Assembly: GCA_964435595.1 (NCBI GenBank)
Contig: CAYSZV010000033.1
Location: forward strand, 1 to 16,718
Direction: 5' to 3'
Source: Izemoplasma sp964435595
Lineage (GTDB): Bacteria; Bacillota_I; Bacilli_A; Izemoplasmatales; Izemoplasmataceae
DNA length: 16,718 bases
Of the stretch, positions 1 through 6,564 are shown one piece after another. Numbering within the stretch: the first letter of the stretch is position 1; each line of letters opens with the position of its first letter. Under the pieces are notes generated by a model, which did not search any database, was not told the origin of the DNA, and worked only from the letters and a program-made list of their open reading frames with translations. A program made the position numbers and the translations under genes.

Positions 1-203
1 ATGCTGGTAAAGATGATGACTTTGATGAAATTACAGCAACACTAGAAGCTGAATTGCTTAATCAAATGATCGCAATACCTTTATTTACATCAGTTAATTC
101 AACAGTTTATAGTACTCGTATCGTATTTGAAGCTGATTCATACCATGCTCGCATGGGGTGGGGTGGACTGAAATATATGTACATTGGAACAGAAGCCGAG
201 TGA
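1..203 (+). CDS. C-terminal end of an oligopeptide-type ABC transporter solute-binding protein (partial)
   Basis: An open frame runs from the left edge (first full codon at 3) to a TGA at 201-203, giving 66 visible residues. The tail resembles the C-terminal lobe of family 5 solute-binding proteins (OppA/DppA type). It has a 'PLFTSVNSTVYSTRIV' strand followed by 'YHARMGWGGLKYMYI', where the aromatic/glycine-rich GWGG segment lies near the C terminus, as in peptide binders. Such proteins are extracytoplasmic lipoproteins that deliver peptides to a membrane permease. The N-terminal lobe, lipobox and start lie outside the window, so substrate and operon cannot be judged. A strong terminator follows 7 nt after the stop, so this is the last gene of its unit. 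The assignment rests on a short tail only. Confidence 0.55.
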   Translation, partial: AGKDDDFDEITATLEAELLNQMIAIPLFTSVNSTVYSTRIVFEADSYHARMGWGGLKYMYIGTEAE

Positions 204-210
204 ACAAAAG

Positions 211-239
211 AAAAAGACTACATTTGATGTAGTCTTTTT
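211..239. terminator. Bidirectional intrinsic terminator
   Basis: A perfect 12-bp inverted repeat (AAAAAGACTACA at 211-222 and TGTAGTCTTTTT at 228-239) encloses a 5-nt loop. It gives a T-run on both strands and lies between two convergent genes, ending the solute-binding protein gene at 203 and the minus-strand lipoprotein gene at 249. Confidence 0.9.
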
Positions 240-248
240 ATATGATTT

Positions 249-1130
249 CTAATTGTTGATATTTTCGTATAAATAATCTAGAGCTCTAAAATAACTTGCT
301 GGAAGTACAGTATCTTCTTGTTCAAGATATTCACTTAAAGCAATTGCCGTTCCATCTTCAGGTTGCCACTCAGCAGTGTCAGGATAGTAATTATATCTTT
401 CAAATTCTTCAAATATCATAAAATAATCACCATCAACAATATACATAATATTCAATCCCATTGAGGTTAACGAAACACTGAACAAGTCTTCCATTGATCC
501 TTCATAGTCAAAGGTGAATCCTTCAGAATCAAAGAAATATAATGCACTTTGCGTTGCTGATGCCATTTCATATGCAGGTAGTTCCACTTCGACTTCATTA
601 AAATCTTCAAATTCTATTTCAGCTTCCATTATGATTCCATCAGATTCCATTTTAAATCTCATTTCTACAAAATATCCATCTACAATAACAAGTGTTAATT
701 CTTCCAATTCATCAATGACATCAATAGCAACATACTCTCCGTCTTCATTTAATTCAAAGTCTTCTTCTGTAAACTCATCAATATCGAATGCTTCAGTAAT
801 TTCATCTTCATCTGTTGAAAAATCTAATAAAGCATATGTTACTTCCTCAAACTCATCAATTGTATAGAGATTACCATCTTCTTCAAAAGAGTAGGTCGTC
901 ATCCCTAGTATACTTGTTTCAGTCTTATCACCATCTATTTTAATAATAGCTGTGATGGATCCAAAAAATGGTACGTTATTAATCATCATTTCAATTTCAT
1001 AACTATCTAAAGCTTCCATATTTTCCATAGCGATTTCAAATTCACTTTTTGGAGTTAGCGTTTCACATCCTGTCAATACAAGTACTGTCGACAACATAAT
1101 AAATAATACAAATATTTTTTTCATTTTCAT
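249..1130 (-). CDS. Acidic secreted lipoprotein, unknown function
   Basis: The 293-aa product starts with a lipoprotein signal: basic MKMKK, a hydrophobic stretch at residues 6-20, then the lipobox LTGC with the lipidated Cys at 22. It should be anchored to the outer face of the membrane. The mature part is very rich in Glu and Asp. It starts with 'AMENMEALDSYEIEM' (residues about 34-48), a pattern seen in Firmicutes lipoproteins with a LolA/LppX-like or DUF6612-like beta fold, which is my tentative comparison only. There is no catalytic motif. ATG codons at 1128-1130 and 1122-1124 both fit the purine-rich AGGAAAGAGG just upstream; I kept the longer form. The gene stands alone, with its own extended -10 promoter and a shared terminator downstream. 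Function unknown. Confidence 0.8.
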   Translation of the reverse strand: MKMKKIFVLFIMLSTVLVLTGCETLTPKSEFEIAMENMEALDSYEIEMMINNVPFFGSITAIIKIDGDKTETSILGMTTYSFEEDGNLYTIDEFEEVTYALLDFSTDEDEITEAFDIDEFTEEDFELNEDGEYVAIDVIDELEELTLVIVDGYFVEMRFKMESDGIIMEAEIEFEDFNEVEVELPAYEMASATQSALYFFDSEGFTFDYEGSMEDLFSVSLTSMGLNIMYIVDGDYFMIFEEFERYNYYPDTAEWQPEDGTAIALSEYLEQEDTVLPASYFRALDYLYENINN

Positions 1131-1159
1131 CCTCTTTCCTTATTTTTTTATTCAAAAAT

Positions 1160-1168
1160 ATTATACCA
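1160..1168 (-). promoter_or_regulatory. Extended -10 promoter for the lipoprotein gene
   Basis: Read on the minus strand, TGGTATAAT (TGN plus a perfect TATAAT) lies about 30 nt upstream of the start codon. No good -35 hexamer is found 16-18 nt further up, as is common when an extended -10 is present. Confidence 0.6.
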
Positions 1169-1204
1169 TCTAATTATGAATATTTTATGACTTTTTCAAT
1201 AAAA

Positions 1205-1229
1205 AAAGGTGCAGAGCTTCTGCACCTTT
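1205..1229 (-). terminator. Intrinsic terminator of the 149-aa protein gene
   Basis: An 11-bp perfect stem (arms 1205-1215 and 1219-1229, GC-rich core GGTGCAG) has a 3-nt loop. On the minus strand it is followed by a run of seven T. It lies 11 nt beyond the stop of the gene ending at 1241. Confidence 0.9.
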
Positions 1230-1240
1230 GATTTTTGACT

Positions 1241-1690
1241 TTAATCAATTCCTTCTTCTTCAAATTCAAGATTATCCATACTTACGTCTAATGCTATAAT
1301 ACGGTCACCCTCATTTGCATCATTGTAAATTTCTTTTATGTCCAATTCAACTGCCACTTCGAATATATTATTTAAACTATCTTCCTCTTCTTCTACATAA
1401 GGTAGTTCAAACATATGTACTTCATCTTTCTTGTCATAATACAAGATGAATCCGGCTAAATCTCTGTGGTCTAGTAGCCTTTCTACTACTTCTTTATCGT
1501 CTTCTTCTTGATTATAAAGAATTTCAATATGGAATCCCCCACAAGTATAAACTCTATCGAATTTATATGCATCACCAAGTTCCCAATTTTCTGTGATTTC
1601 TTCAATCACGATGTCAACAATACTTTCTTTTGTTAATATTGTGCTGTCCCCATTTGCGTGTAATAATTCAATACTGTCCAGTTTCTTCAT
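1241..1690 (-). CDS. Highly acidic hypothetical protein, 149 aa
   Basis: The product is a soluble protein with no signal peptide or membrane segment and an unusually high Glu/Asp content, including 'VEEEED' in the middle and 'FEEEG' at the end. One Cys in 'YTCGGFHIEI' (about residues 48-57) and a 'DHRDLAGFILYYDKKDEVHMFELPYVE' type beta-rich segment are visible, the latter spanning residues about 74-100. I do not recognise the family. The start is secure: AAGGAG lies 9 nt upstream of the ATG at 1688-1690. The gene is a single transcription unit, with an extended -10 promoter upstream and a terminator just downstream. The acidic character could suit a cytosolic binding or DNA-mimic role, but nothing here shows that. 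Confidence 0.7.
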   Translation of the reverse strand: MKKLDSIELLHANGDSTILTKESIVDIVIEEITENWELGDAYKFDRVYTCGGFHIEILYNQEEDDKEVVERLLDHRDLAGFILYYDKKDEVHMFELPYVEEEEDSLNNIFEVAVELDIKEIYNDANEGDRIIALDVSMDNLEFEEEGID

Positions 1691-1725
1691 CGAATCAACT
1701 CCTTAATATTATTTACTACAATTAT

Positions 1726-1754
1726 ATTATATCATTCATTATAAGAATTTTGAA
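1726..1754 (-). promoter_or_regulatory. Promoter of the 149-aa protein gene
   Basis: On the minus strand, TTCAAA (-35, 4/6 match) at 1749-1754, a 17-nt spacer and TATAAT at 1726-1731 preceded by TGA form an extended -10 promoter. The expected start lies about 30 nt upstream of the ATG at 1690. Confidence 0.7.
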
Positions 1755-1773
1755 CTGCAATAAATAAAAAGAA

Positions 1774-1798
1774 AAGGCAACGATTTGATCATTGCCTT
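1774..1798 (-). terminator. Intrinsic terminator of the XRE operon
   Basis: The arms AAGGCAA (1774-1780) and TTGCCTT (1792-1798) extend past one C/A mismatch by three further pairs. On the minus strand a TTTTCTTTTTATTT tract follows. It lies 12 nt past the stop of the gene ending at 1811. Confidence 0.8.
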
Positions 1799-1810
1799 GA
1801 AAATTGCTTG

Positions 1811-2455
1811 TTAAGTCGTATTTGCGTACTCATATAAGAGTTTTAATATGATTAATGCAGTATCACAATACTTGATTCTTTTATCAACTTTAAGGTCATA
1901 AAATTCATTATCGTGATAAATTCTAAGAGCATCTTTTTTATGCCCAAAGTTGAAATCTGGAGCGTTGTCCATTTCATCAAATCGAATCACTTTGAAGATT
2001 CCATTCATGTTAGAAACAACTTCATCTTTTGTGATAGCAAACCCTCTGTTTCCAGTTCTAAACATTGTATCGTCAAAAAACACAATAATATCAGATTTTT
2101 TAAATCCTTTGTTTCGGACAAGCAACTTTGTCTCAGCTAAAAATACAGATAGTGGAATTTTTCTAATATCTAGACCAAAAGAAAATTTGTTGACAATTGA
2201 AGTTCCTTTCATACCATTAATGATGCCGTCAATATTGATCATGATTTCCATTTGAATATCTGCAATGTTTTTCGGTGACAAAACAGTATCACTCACATAT
2301 GATTCTGCCTTGTGTTTTTCTGTTTCTTCATTTGTTGCTTCTTGGATTAACTTTAAGAAAAAATCATCTTCCAAGAATTCTCTTTTTACTTCATACTCAT
2401 CAAATACACGTTTCATATTATTGATTATGTTTCTGTAATATTTTCTTGATTGCAT
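1811..2455 (-). CDS. Conserved-looking soluble protein of unknown function, third gene of the XRE operon
   Basis: The product is 214 aa from the ATG at 2453-2455. I prefer this to a start 33 nt further up, because a strong GGAGGAG sits 7 nt before it and the longer form would overlap the XRE gene. The N-terminal third is helical and charged. The C-terminal half (about residues 122-214) holds 'DIIVFFDDTMFRTGNRGFAIT' followed by strands and a last helix 'TALIILKLLYEYA'. That layout recalls PH-like domains in bacterial proteins where 'DDT...G.GFAIT' forms the first beta hairpin. This fold guess is from pattern only. No catalytic residues, signal peptide or membrane segments are seen. The gene follows the XRE gene by 4 nt, so it is co-transcribed and may act with the regulator and membrane protein. 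Confidence 0.65.
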   Translation of the reverse strand: MQSRKYYRNIINNMKRVFDEYEVKREFLEDDFFLKLIQEATNEETEKHKAESYVSDTVLSPKNIADIQMEIMINIDGIINGMKGTSIVNKFSFGLDIRKIPLSVFLAETKLLVRNKGFKKSDIIVFFDDTMFRTGNRGFAITKDEVVSNMNGIFKVIRFDEMDNAPDFNFGHKKDALRIYHDNEFYDLKVDKRIKYCDTALIILKLLYEYANTT

Positions 2456-2459
2456 CCTC

Positions 2460-2672
2460 TTACTCCTCCACAAAAAATAAGTCATCAATTTTCATTTCGA
2501 ATACTATGGCAAGTTTAAAAGCAAGTTCTAGACTTGGAGAATACTTCCCTTTTTCAATAGCAACAATAGTTTGTCTTGAAACACCTAGTTCTTGTGCTAA
2601 TTCTTGTTGAGTCATTTCATCTTTTAAAAATCGATATTTTCTAACATTATTATTGATTATCAATTTTTTCAT
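2460..2672 (-). CDS. Small XRE/Cro-type transcriptional regulator
   Basis: The 70-aa protein is essentially one helix-turn-helix domain: 'MTQQELAQELGVSRQTIVAIEKGKYSPSLELAFKLA' spans residues about 20-55. It has the classic Q-E-L-A, G-V-S-R-Q-T and I-E-x-G-K signatures, and the tail 'IDDLFFVEE' is typical of minimal stand-alone XRE regulators in Firmicutes. It should bind DNA as a dimer. It starts 2 nt after the stop of the membrane-protein gene and is followed 4 nt later by the unknown gene. In many Firmicutes such minimal XRE proteins are encoded beside a small membrane protein and regulate that pair. Self-regulation at the promoter at 3191-3219 is therefore likely, though I could not identify an operator. 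Confidence 0.9.
   Translation of the reverse strand: MKKLIINNNVRKYRFLKDEMTQQELAQELGVSRQTIVAIEKGKYSPSLELAFKLAIVFEMKIDDLFFVEE
2463..2469 (-). promoter_or_regulatory. Shine-Dalgarno site that fixes the start at 2455
   Basis: GGAGGAG on the minus strand is 7 nt from ATG 2453-2455. It lies in the final codons of the XRE gene, which couples the two. Confidence 0.8.
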
Positions 2673-2674
2673 TA

Positions 2675-3136
2675 TTACACACCCTTACGGTAGTAAATGA
2701 TAGTTAATGCTGTTTGTGCAAAATCTGTTAAAATTCCAAAAAGTACAATTGATCCAAAAAAGTAATGAGGGCTTAATTGAAATGCTAAGAAAATAAGACC
2801 CACTAAAAATCCCACAACAAATAAGAACATACTATTTCTTGTGGCTTTCAACATTATAAGACGGTCTCTTTCATCTACTATCTCGTCTCCTTCTGGGAAT
2901 TCACCTTTAATTTCATGAGCAACAGTATTCCCTACAGAATACACAATACTTACAACAATTCTAACTACTACACTAAAGGGAATAAAAATCAATATTACAA
3001 TTGCCCAAAATTGTAGAATATCTCCAATTACAAACCATTCAAATACAATACCCAATACCACCAATGTTCCATATACTAATACTGTAATCACTGAAGATAT
3101 TAATTCTGCAATACTTCTACCTTCACCATAATTCAT
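2675..3136 (-). CDS. Four-helix membrane protein paired with the XRE regulator
   Basis: The product is 153 aa from the ATG at 3134-3136. A GTG at 3143-3145 is in frame but lies inside the Shine-Dalgarno site (AAGGAG at 3145-3150), whereas the ATG is 8 nt from it. Four hydrophobic helices are visible at about residues 12-32, 42-66, 102-120 and 126-147. A cytoplasmic-looking charged loop between helices 2 and 3 contains 'DERDRLIMLKATRNS'. This DERD-x-L-I-x-L-K/R loop is shared by small Firmicutes membrane proteins encoded next to XRE regulators (DUF2178-like), so family membership is likely but the biochemical role is unknown. It is first in the operon. A role as sensor or antagonist for the regulator is an inference from context. 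Confidence 0.75.
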   Translation of the reverse strand: MNYGEGRSIAELISSVITVLVYGTLVVLGIVFEWFVIGDILQFWAIVILIFIPFSVVVRIVVSIVYSVGNTVAHEIKGEFPEGDEIVDERDRLIMLKATRNSMFLFVVGFLVGLIFLAFQLSPHYFFGSIVLFGILTDFAQTALTIIYYRKGV

Positions 3137-3144
3137 TTCATTCA

Positions 3145-3150
3145 CTCCTT
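3145..3150 (-). promoter_or_regulatory. Shine-Dalgarno site that fixes the start at 3136
   Basis: AAGGAG on the minus strand lies 8 nt before ATG 3134-3136 and overlaps an in-frame GTG that therefore cannot be the start. Confidence 0.75.
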
Positions 3151-3190
3151 TGTAATGTAAACAAGACTTTATGTCGTGTTATATATTCAA

Positions 3191-3219
3191 ATTGTATACT
3201 TTATATTACACATTGTCAA
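3191..3219 (-). promoter_or_regulatory. Sigma-A-type promoter of the membrane protein-XRE operon
   Basis: On the minus strand a perfect TTGACA (3214-3219), a 17-nt spacer and TACAAT (3191-3196, 5/6) lie about 55 nt upstream of the start codon. It sits between this operon and the upstream thpR gene on the same strand. I see no terminator between them, so some read-through from thpR is possible. Confidence 0.8.
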
Positions 3220-3237
3220 TTAAACTATACTTTTATT

Positions 3238-3777
3238 TTATAAATCTACTCTATAAATCGGTGTATACGTTAATACATCATTCACTCTATGAGAATGGAA
3301 TAAAGTGAGTGTTTTAACCTTAATAGAATCATAATAATGTGGAAATACTTCCATTGTAGATTGTGGTCCCATTATCATTTTCTTCCCTATTGTAATATGT
3401 GGTCGATATTTTTTACCATAGTCCAAATCAAATTCTTCTACCATTAGTTCTTTAACGACGGAATTATATATTTTATTCAAATATTCTTTACCTGTCTCAA
3501 CACCAACCCACAAGATACTTTGTCTTCCCTTATTAAAAGCATGAAGTCCATTGAGTTTCAAATCGAATGGGGCCAATTGATCACACGCTAAGAACATACA
3601 ATCTTTGATAATATCAATGTCTTCTTCATCTACATGTCCAATATAGATTGTTGTTAAATGAAAGTTGTTAAAGTTTGTTAAGTCGCCATTGATCATAGAT
3701 GGTTTTATAAAGTTTTGTACCTGGTATAAATATTCTTTTACATCTATATCTAATTCTATCCCAATAAAAACTCTCAT
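3238..3777 (-). CDS. thpR: RNA 2',3'-cyclic phosphodiesterase (2H phosphoesterase, LigT/ThpR family)
   Basis: The 179-aa length is usual for the family. The two catalytic HxTx motifs that define 2H phosphoesterases are present: HLTT at residues 40-43 and HITI at 127-130, the second inside 'KKYRPHITIGKK'. The N-terminal 'MRVFIGIELD' is the usual first beta strand. The family opens 2',3'-cyclic phosphates on RNA ends to 2'-phosphates and can ligate 2'-5' in vitro; the physiological substrate is not settled. The protein is cytoplasmic. The start has AGGAGGG about 8 nt upstream. That Shine-Dalgarno site overlaps the stop of the ABC-F gene (11-nt gap), so thpR is the last gene of a three-gene operon. 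No clear terminator is seen after it. Confidence 0.88.
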   Translation of the reverse strand: MRVFIGIELDIDVKEYLYQVQNFIKPSMINGDLTNFNNFHLTTIYIGHVDEEDIDIIKDCMFLACDQLAPFDLKLNGLHAFNKGRQSILWVGVETGKEYLNKIYNSVVKELMVEEFDLDYGKKYRPHITIGKKMIMGPQSTMEVFPHYYDSIKVKTLTLFHSHRVNDVLTYTPIYRVDL

Positions 3778-3788
3778 AAGAATCCCTC

Positions 3789-5648
3789 CTACTCATCTAA
3801 TAATATATAAATTTGTTCGTACTCTGATTCTAAACTTTCTTTCTTTTTATACAATTCTTGAAGTTTTTGAGAATCTGTCCCATATTCATTCATCAATGAA
3901 TCAACTTGATTCATTTGCTGTTCTATCTCCTCAAGTTGTTTTAGCAAATCATTATGATTAGGATTTTGTTTTTTTTCTACATTAAGTTGTTTTGGCTTTT
4001 TCTCTTTCTTTATTTCTATCTTGTTTGCTTCTCTTGACTTAAGAAGTTTGTAGTAATCATAGTCGCCTTCATAAAAAGTAAGTTGTAGATGATCAATTTC
4101 TCCAATCCTGGTAGCTATTTTTTTGATAAAGTAACGGTCATGTGAGACAAACAAAATGGTTCCTTCAAACTCTAGCAACATTTCTTCCAATATTTCTCTT
4201 GAATCAATATCCAAGTGATTAGTAGGTTCATCCAGTACAAGAAAATTTGTTTGGTTGAATGTCATTGAGCATAGTTTTAATTTTGATTTTTCTCCACCAC
4301 TTAAGACTTTTATTTTTTTGAATACATCATCACGAATAAAGAGAGCTTTAGCCAACTCTCTTCTCGCATCACTTTGAGATACATTATGTTTGTCCATAAA
4401 ATACTCTAGTATCGATAAAGAATCATCTTCAAACAAAACCTCTTGTTCCAAATAGCCTAGTTTAAGTTTTGTTCCCCATTTATGTTTTGGTTCATCTAAA
4501 GTGAAGTCATCTAGTAAGAGTTTTAACAATGTTGTCTTTCCAGTACCATTGTTACCCAGTATGGCAAGACGATCTTGAAAAATCATATCTAACTTCGCAT
4601 CTCTCAATAATTCTAAGGTTTCAAATGATTTATTGATATGTTTCGCAACCAAAACTCTTTTACCACTTCTAGAAGTATTATAGTTTTTGAGTTTCATTTT
4701 ATCGTTACCGTGTTTCGGCTTATCAAGTCGATCAATTTTGCTTAAACGTCGTTCTAATTCTTTGGCACGTTTGAACATCTTATCACTGTCTCGCATCACA
4801 CCCCAAATACGATAACGTTTGATTTGTTCTTCCATTCGATTAATCTTTCGTTCTTGTGCCAAATAGACTTTTAATTCTAATAAAAATCGTCTTTCTTTTT
4901 CTATCACATAGTAACTATAGTTTCCATGATATACATGCGCTTTATATGTGCTTAATTCAATTAGTTTCTTACATACATTGTCTAGAAAGTATCGATCATG
5001 AGACACAATCAAAACACTACCATCGTAATTACTCAAATATCCTTCAAGCCATTCAATTGATTCCAAATCCAAATGATTTGATGGTTCATCTAACATAAGT
5101 AATGATGGCTTTTCTAATAAAATTTTAGCAAGCATTACTCGTGTTTTCTCTCCTCCTGACAGAAGGTGAAACGGCATTTGCTTCATGTCATCATTTATTT
5201 TTAATCCTGTACAAACTTTACTGATTACTGTCTCCGTATTATATCCATCTAATCGCTCATATTCCTCACTTAAATTGGAATATATCTTTAATGCAGTTTC
5301 TAATTTTTTAGGAGTTAAGTTGGGAAAGTTATGGGTTAACTCATCGATTTTTACTTTTAAATCATATACTTCTTGAAAAGCCATATTCAATATATCAACA
5401 ACTAGAATTTCATCTCCATACTCAGGGATTTGATCCAAATACCCTACTTTGATTCCTTTTCGAAAAGAAATACTTCCTGATTGAACATGTTCAAGTCCAT
5501 AGAGTATTTTAATTATTGTTGTTTTCCCACATCCATTTGGTCCAATTAATCCAATTCGATCATTTGTTTTGATATCAAAAGATATGTTTTCAAAGATCAA
5601 ATCTGCACCAAATGTTTTTGATATATTATTTACGTTTACTTCAATCAT
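3789..5648 (-). CDS. ABC-F family ATPase, ribosome-associated type
   Basis: The 619-aa protein has two ABC domains and no membrane segments, the ABC-F plan. Domain 1 has Walker A GPNGCGKT (residues 36-43), signature LSGGE (163-167), Walker B 'LLMLDEPSNHLD' (183-194) and SHDRYF. Domain 2 has GNNGTGKT (365-372), LSGGE (449-453), 'LVLDEPTNHLD' and SHDRYF. The basic, helical linker between them (about 255-320, with 'MRDSDKMFKRAKELERRL') is the segment that enters the ribosomal E/P site in studied members. A Lys/Glu/Gln-rich coiled coil at about 541-619 is like that of the YdiF/Uup branch. ABC-F proteins rescue stalled or drug-bound ribosomes; which role applies here cannot be read from sequence. 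It starts 9 nt after the SGNH gene stop, with AAGGTG upstream. Confidence 0.9.
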   Translation of the reverse strand: MIEVNVNNISKTFGADLIFENISFDIKTNDRIGLIGPNGCGKTTIIKILYGLEHVQSGSISFRKGIKVGYLDQIPEYGDEILVVDILNMAFQEVYDLKVKIDELTHNFPNLTPKKLETALKIYSNLSEEYERLDGYNTETVISKVCTGLKINDDMKQMPFHLLSGGEKTRVMLAKILLEKPSLLMLDEPSNHLDLESIEWLEGYLSNYDGSVLIVSHDRYFLDNVCKKLIELSTYKAHVYHGNYSYYVIEKERRFLLELKVYLAQERKINRMEEQIKRYRIWGVMRDSDKMFKRAKELERRLSKIDRLDKPKHGNDKMKLKNYNTSRSGKRVLVAKHINKSFETLELLRDAKLDMIFQDRLAILGNNGTGKTTLLKLLLDDFTLDEPKHKWGTKLKLGYLEQEVLFEDDSLSILEYFMDKHNVSQSDARRELAKALFIRDDVFKKIKVLSGGEKSKLKLCSMTFNQTNFLVLDEPTNHLDIDSREILEEMLLEFEGTILFVSHDRYFIKKIATRIGEIDHLQLTFYEGDYDYYKLLKSREANKIEIKKEKKPKQLNVEKKQNPNHNDLLKQLEEIEQQMNQVDSLMNEYGTDSQKLQELYKKKESLESEYEQIYILLDE

Positions 5649-5657
5649 GTTGTCACC

Positions 5658-6353
5658 TTATTTCAGTCGTTGTAATTCAAATATAATTTCCCTTGCGATA
5701 ATATTTGCTCCAATCGAGTTAATATGAACACCATCCAAAGTTAGATGCAGTCCTCTTTCTTTACTTTTACTATCAATTATTGGATCAGTTTTGAGGGTAT
5801 CTACATCTTTTTTTATAGAGACTAGTTTCATAGGTAAATAATTAGATATCTTTTTGTTCTCTAATCGTTCTACAAATATATTTCTCAAATCTATAAATCG
5901 AACTGTTTTATAAAAGTTCGCTTGTTCCTTGACTATATCAGCGAGTTGTTTGACTTGTTGATTCCATCGATTCGTTACATCTTCTCCTAACAATAAAGGA
6001 GGGATTATTAAAATTTTCTTGTTATATGACAATAGATATTGCAATAAGTCATTGTATGTTTTTTTAAAAGTTACATTATTCTTAGCAGTACTTTGATTGG
6101 ATAAAACTTTAATCAATTTATGTTGTAAGTTCAATTTACCAAACACATCGTTAATTCCGATAAACAAAACAAAAACATCAAACGTATTTAAATTATCCAT
6201 TTTTCGGATTCTTTTATACAAACTACCTACAGTATCTCCACCAATTCCATAGTTTATAAAGTGAAATTCTGGTAATCGTTTTTCAATGATATCTACAAAA
6301 GATACACCCAAAGTACCTTCTGTAATACTATCTCCTAAAAATGCAATTTTCAT
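5658..6353 (-). CDS. SGNH/GDSL-family hydrolase
   Basis: The 231-aa protein has all four SGNH blocks: GDSIT with nucleophile Ser9; the 'GIGGDT' loop (36-41, oxyanion Gly); 'GINDV' with Gly66 and Asn68; and 'LDGVH' with Asp207 and His210. This fold covers lipases, acetyl-xylan and peptidoglycan O-acetylesterases and thioesterases; the substrate cannot be named. There is no signal peptide (MKIAFLGDSIT begins directly with block I), so it acts in the cytoplasm. An insertion of basic, helical character (about residues 75-105, 'KLIKVLSNQSTAKNNVTFKK') follows block III. It is first in the operon with the ABC-F and thpR genes. AAGGATG lies upstream of the ATG at 6351-6353, and an extended -10 promoter is visible. 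Confidence 0.88.
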   Translation of the reverse strand: MKIAFLGDSITEGTLGVSFVDIIEKRLPEFHFINYGIGGDTVGSLYKRIRKMDNLNTFDVFVLFIGINDVFGKLNLQHKLIKVLSNQSTAKNNVTFKKTYNDLLQYLLSYNKKILIIPPLLLGEDVTNRWNQQVKQLADIVKEQANFYKTVRFIDLRNIFVERLENKKISNYLPMKLVSIKKDVDTLKTDPIIDSKSKERGLHLTLDGVHINSIGANIIAREIIFELQRLK

Positions 6354-6397
6354 ATTGCCACATCCTTATCTTCATATAACCTATTCATTTCAATATT

Positions 6398-6406
6398 ATT
6401 ATAGCA
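6398..6406 (-). promoter_or_regulatory. Extended -10 promoter of the SGNH-ABC-F-thpR operon
   Basis: On the minus strand TGCTATAAT (perfect TATAAT at 6398-6403 with TGN upstream) lies about 45 nt before the ATG. No convincing -35 is seen at 16-18 nt. Confidence 0.6.
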
Positions 6407-6496
6407 TGTAGAAGATATGTTCTCGAATTTTTTTGATACCGATGCAATGTATTTGTTTCGTTACTTTATAATGTTGTTTGTTTAATTGTATTTAAC

Positions 6497-6525
6497 TTTA
6501 CTTTGTCAGACATAGTAATTATAAT
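6497..6525 (+). promoter_or_regulatory. Promoter of the desaturase gene
   Basis: TTTACT (4/6) at 6497-6502, a 17-nt spacer and a perfect TATAAT at 6520-6525. Transcription would start near 6532, inside the inverted repeat at 6531-6549. Confidence 0.65.
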
Positions 6526-6551
6526 GAAAGTACTATGACACACATAGTAAT
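6510..6551 (+). promoter_or_regulatory. Putative repressor operator over the desaturase transcription start
   Basis: TACTATG (6531-6537), 5 nt, then CATAGTA (6543-6549) form a perfect 7-bp inverted repeat. A third half-site CATAGTA lies at 6511-6517, next to the -10. The ten bases ACATAGTAAT occur at 6510-6519 and again at 6542-6551, 32 bp apart, about three helical turns. A dimeric repressor bound here would cover the -10 and start site. Which regulator binds is unknown. Confidence 0.55.
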
Positions 6552-6552
6552 C

Positions 6553-6560
6553 AGAGGTGA
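6553..6560 (+). promoter_or_regulatory. Shine-Dalgarno site that fixes the desaturase start at 6565
   Basis: AGAGGTGA ends 4 nt before ATG 6565-6567. An in-frame ATG at 6535 has no such site and lies within the operator. Confidence 0.75.
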
Positions 6561-6564
6561 TTTT

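Noticed and set aside
201..203. Mycoplasma-type code (TGA as Trp)
   Set aside because: TGA ends the first gene just before a terminator and ends the kinase gene in an ATGA overlap. Tryptophans in conserved proteins are TGG.
514..867. Plus-strand frame of 117 codons opposite the lipoprotein gene
   Set aside because: Ser/Asn-rich translation arises from antisense of Glu/Asp-rich codons. No Shine-Dalgarno site, and it lies fully inside a gene with a clear signal peptide on the other strand.
3665..3961. Plus-strand frame spanning the thpR/ABC-F junction
   Set aside because: Antisense to two well-supported genes, no ribosome-binding site, composition of a shadow frame.
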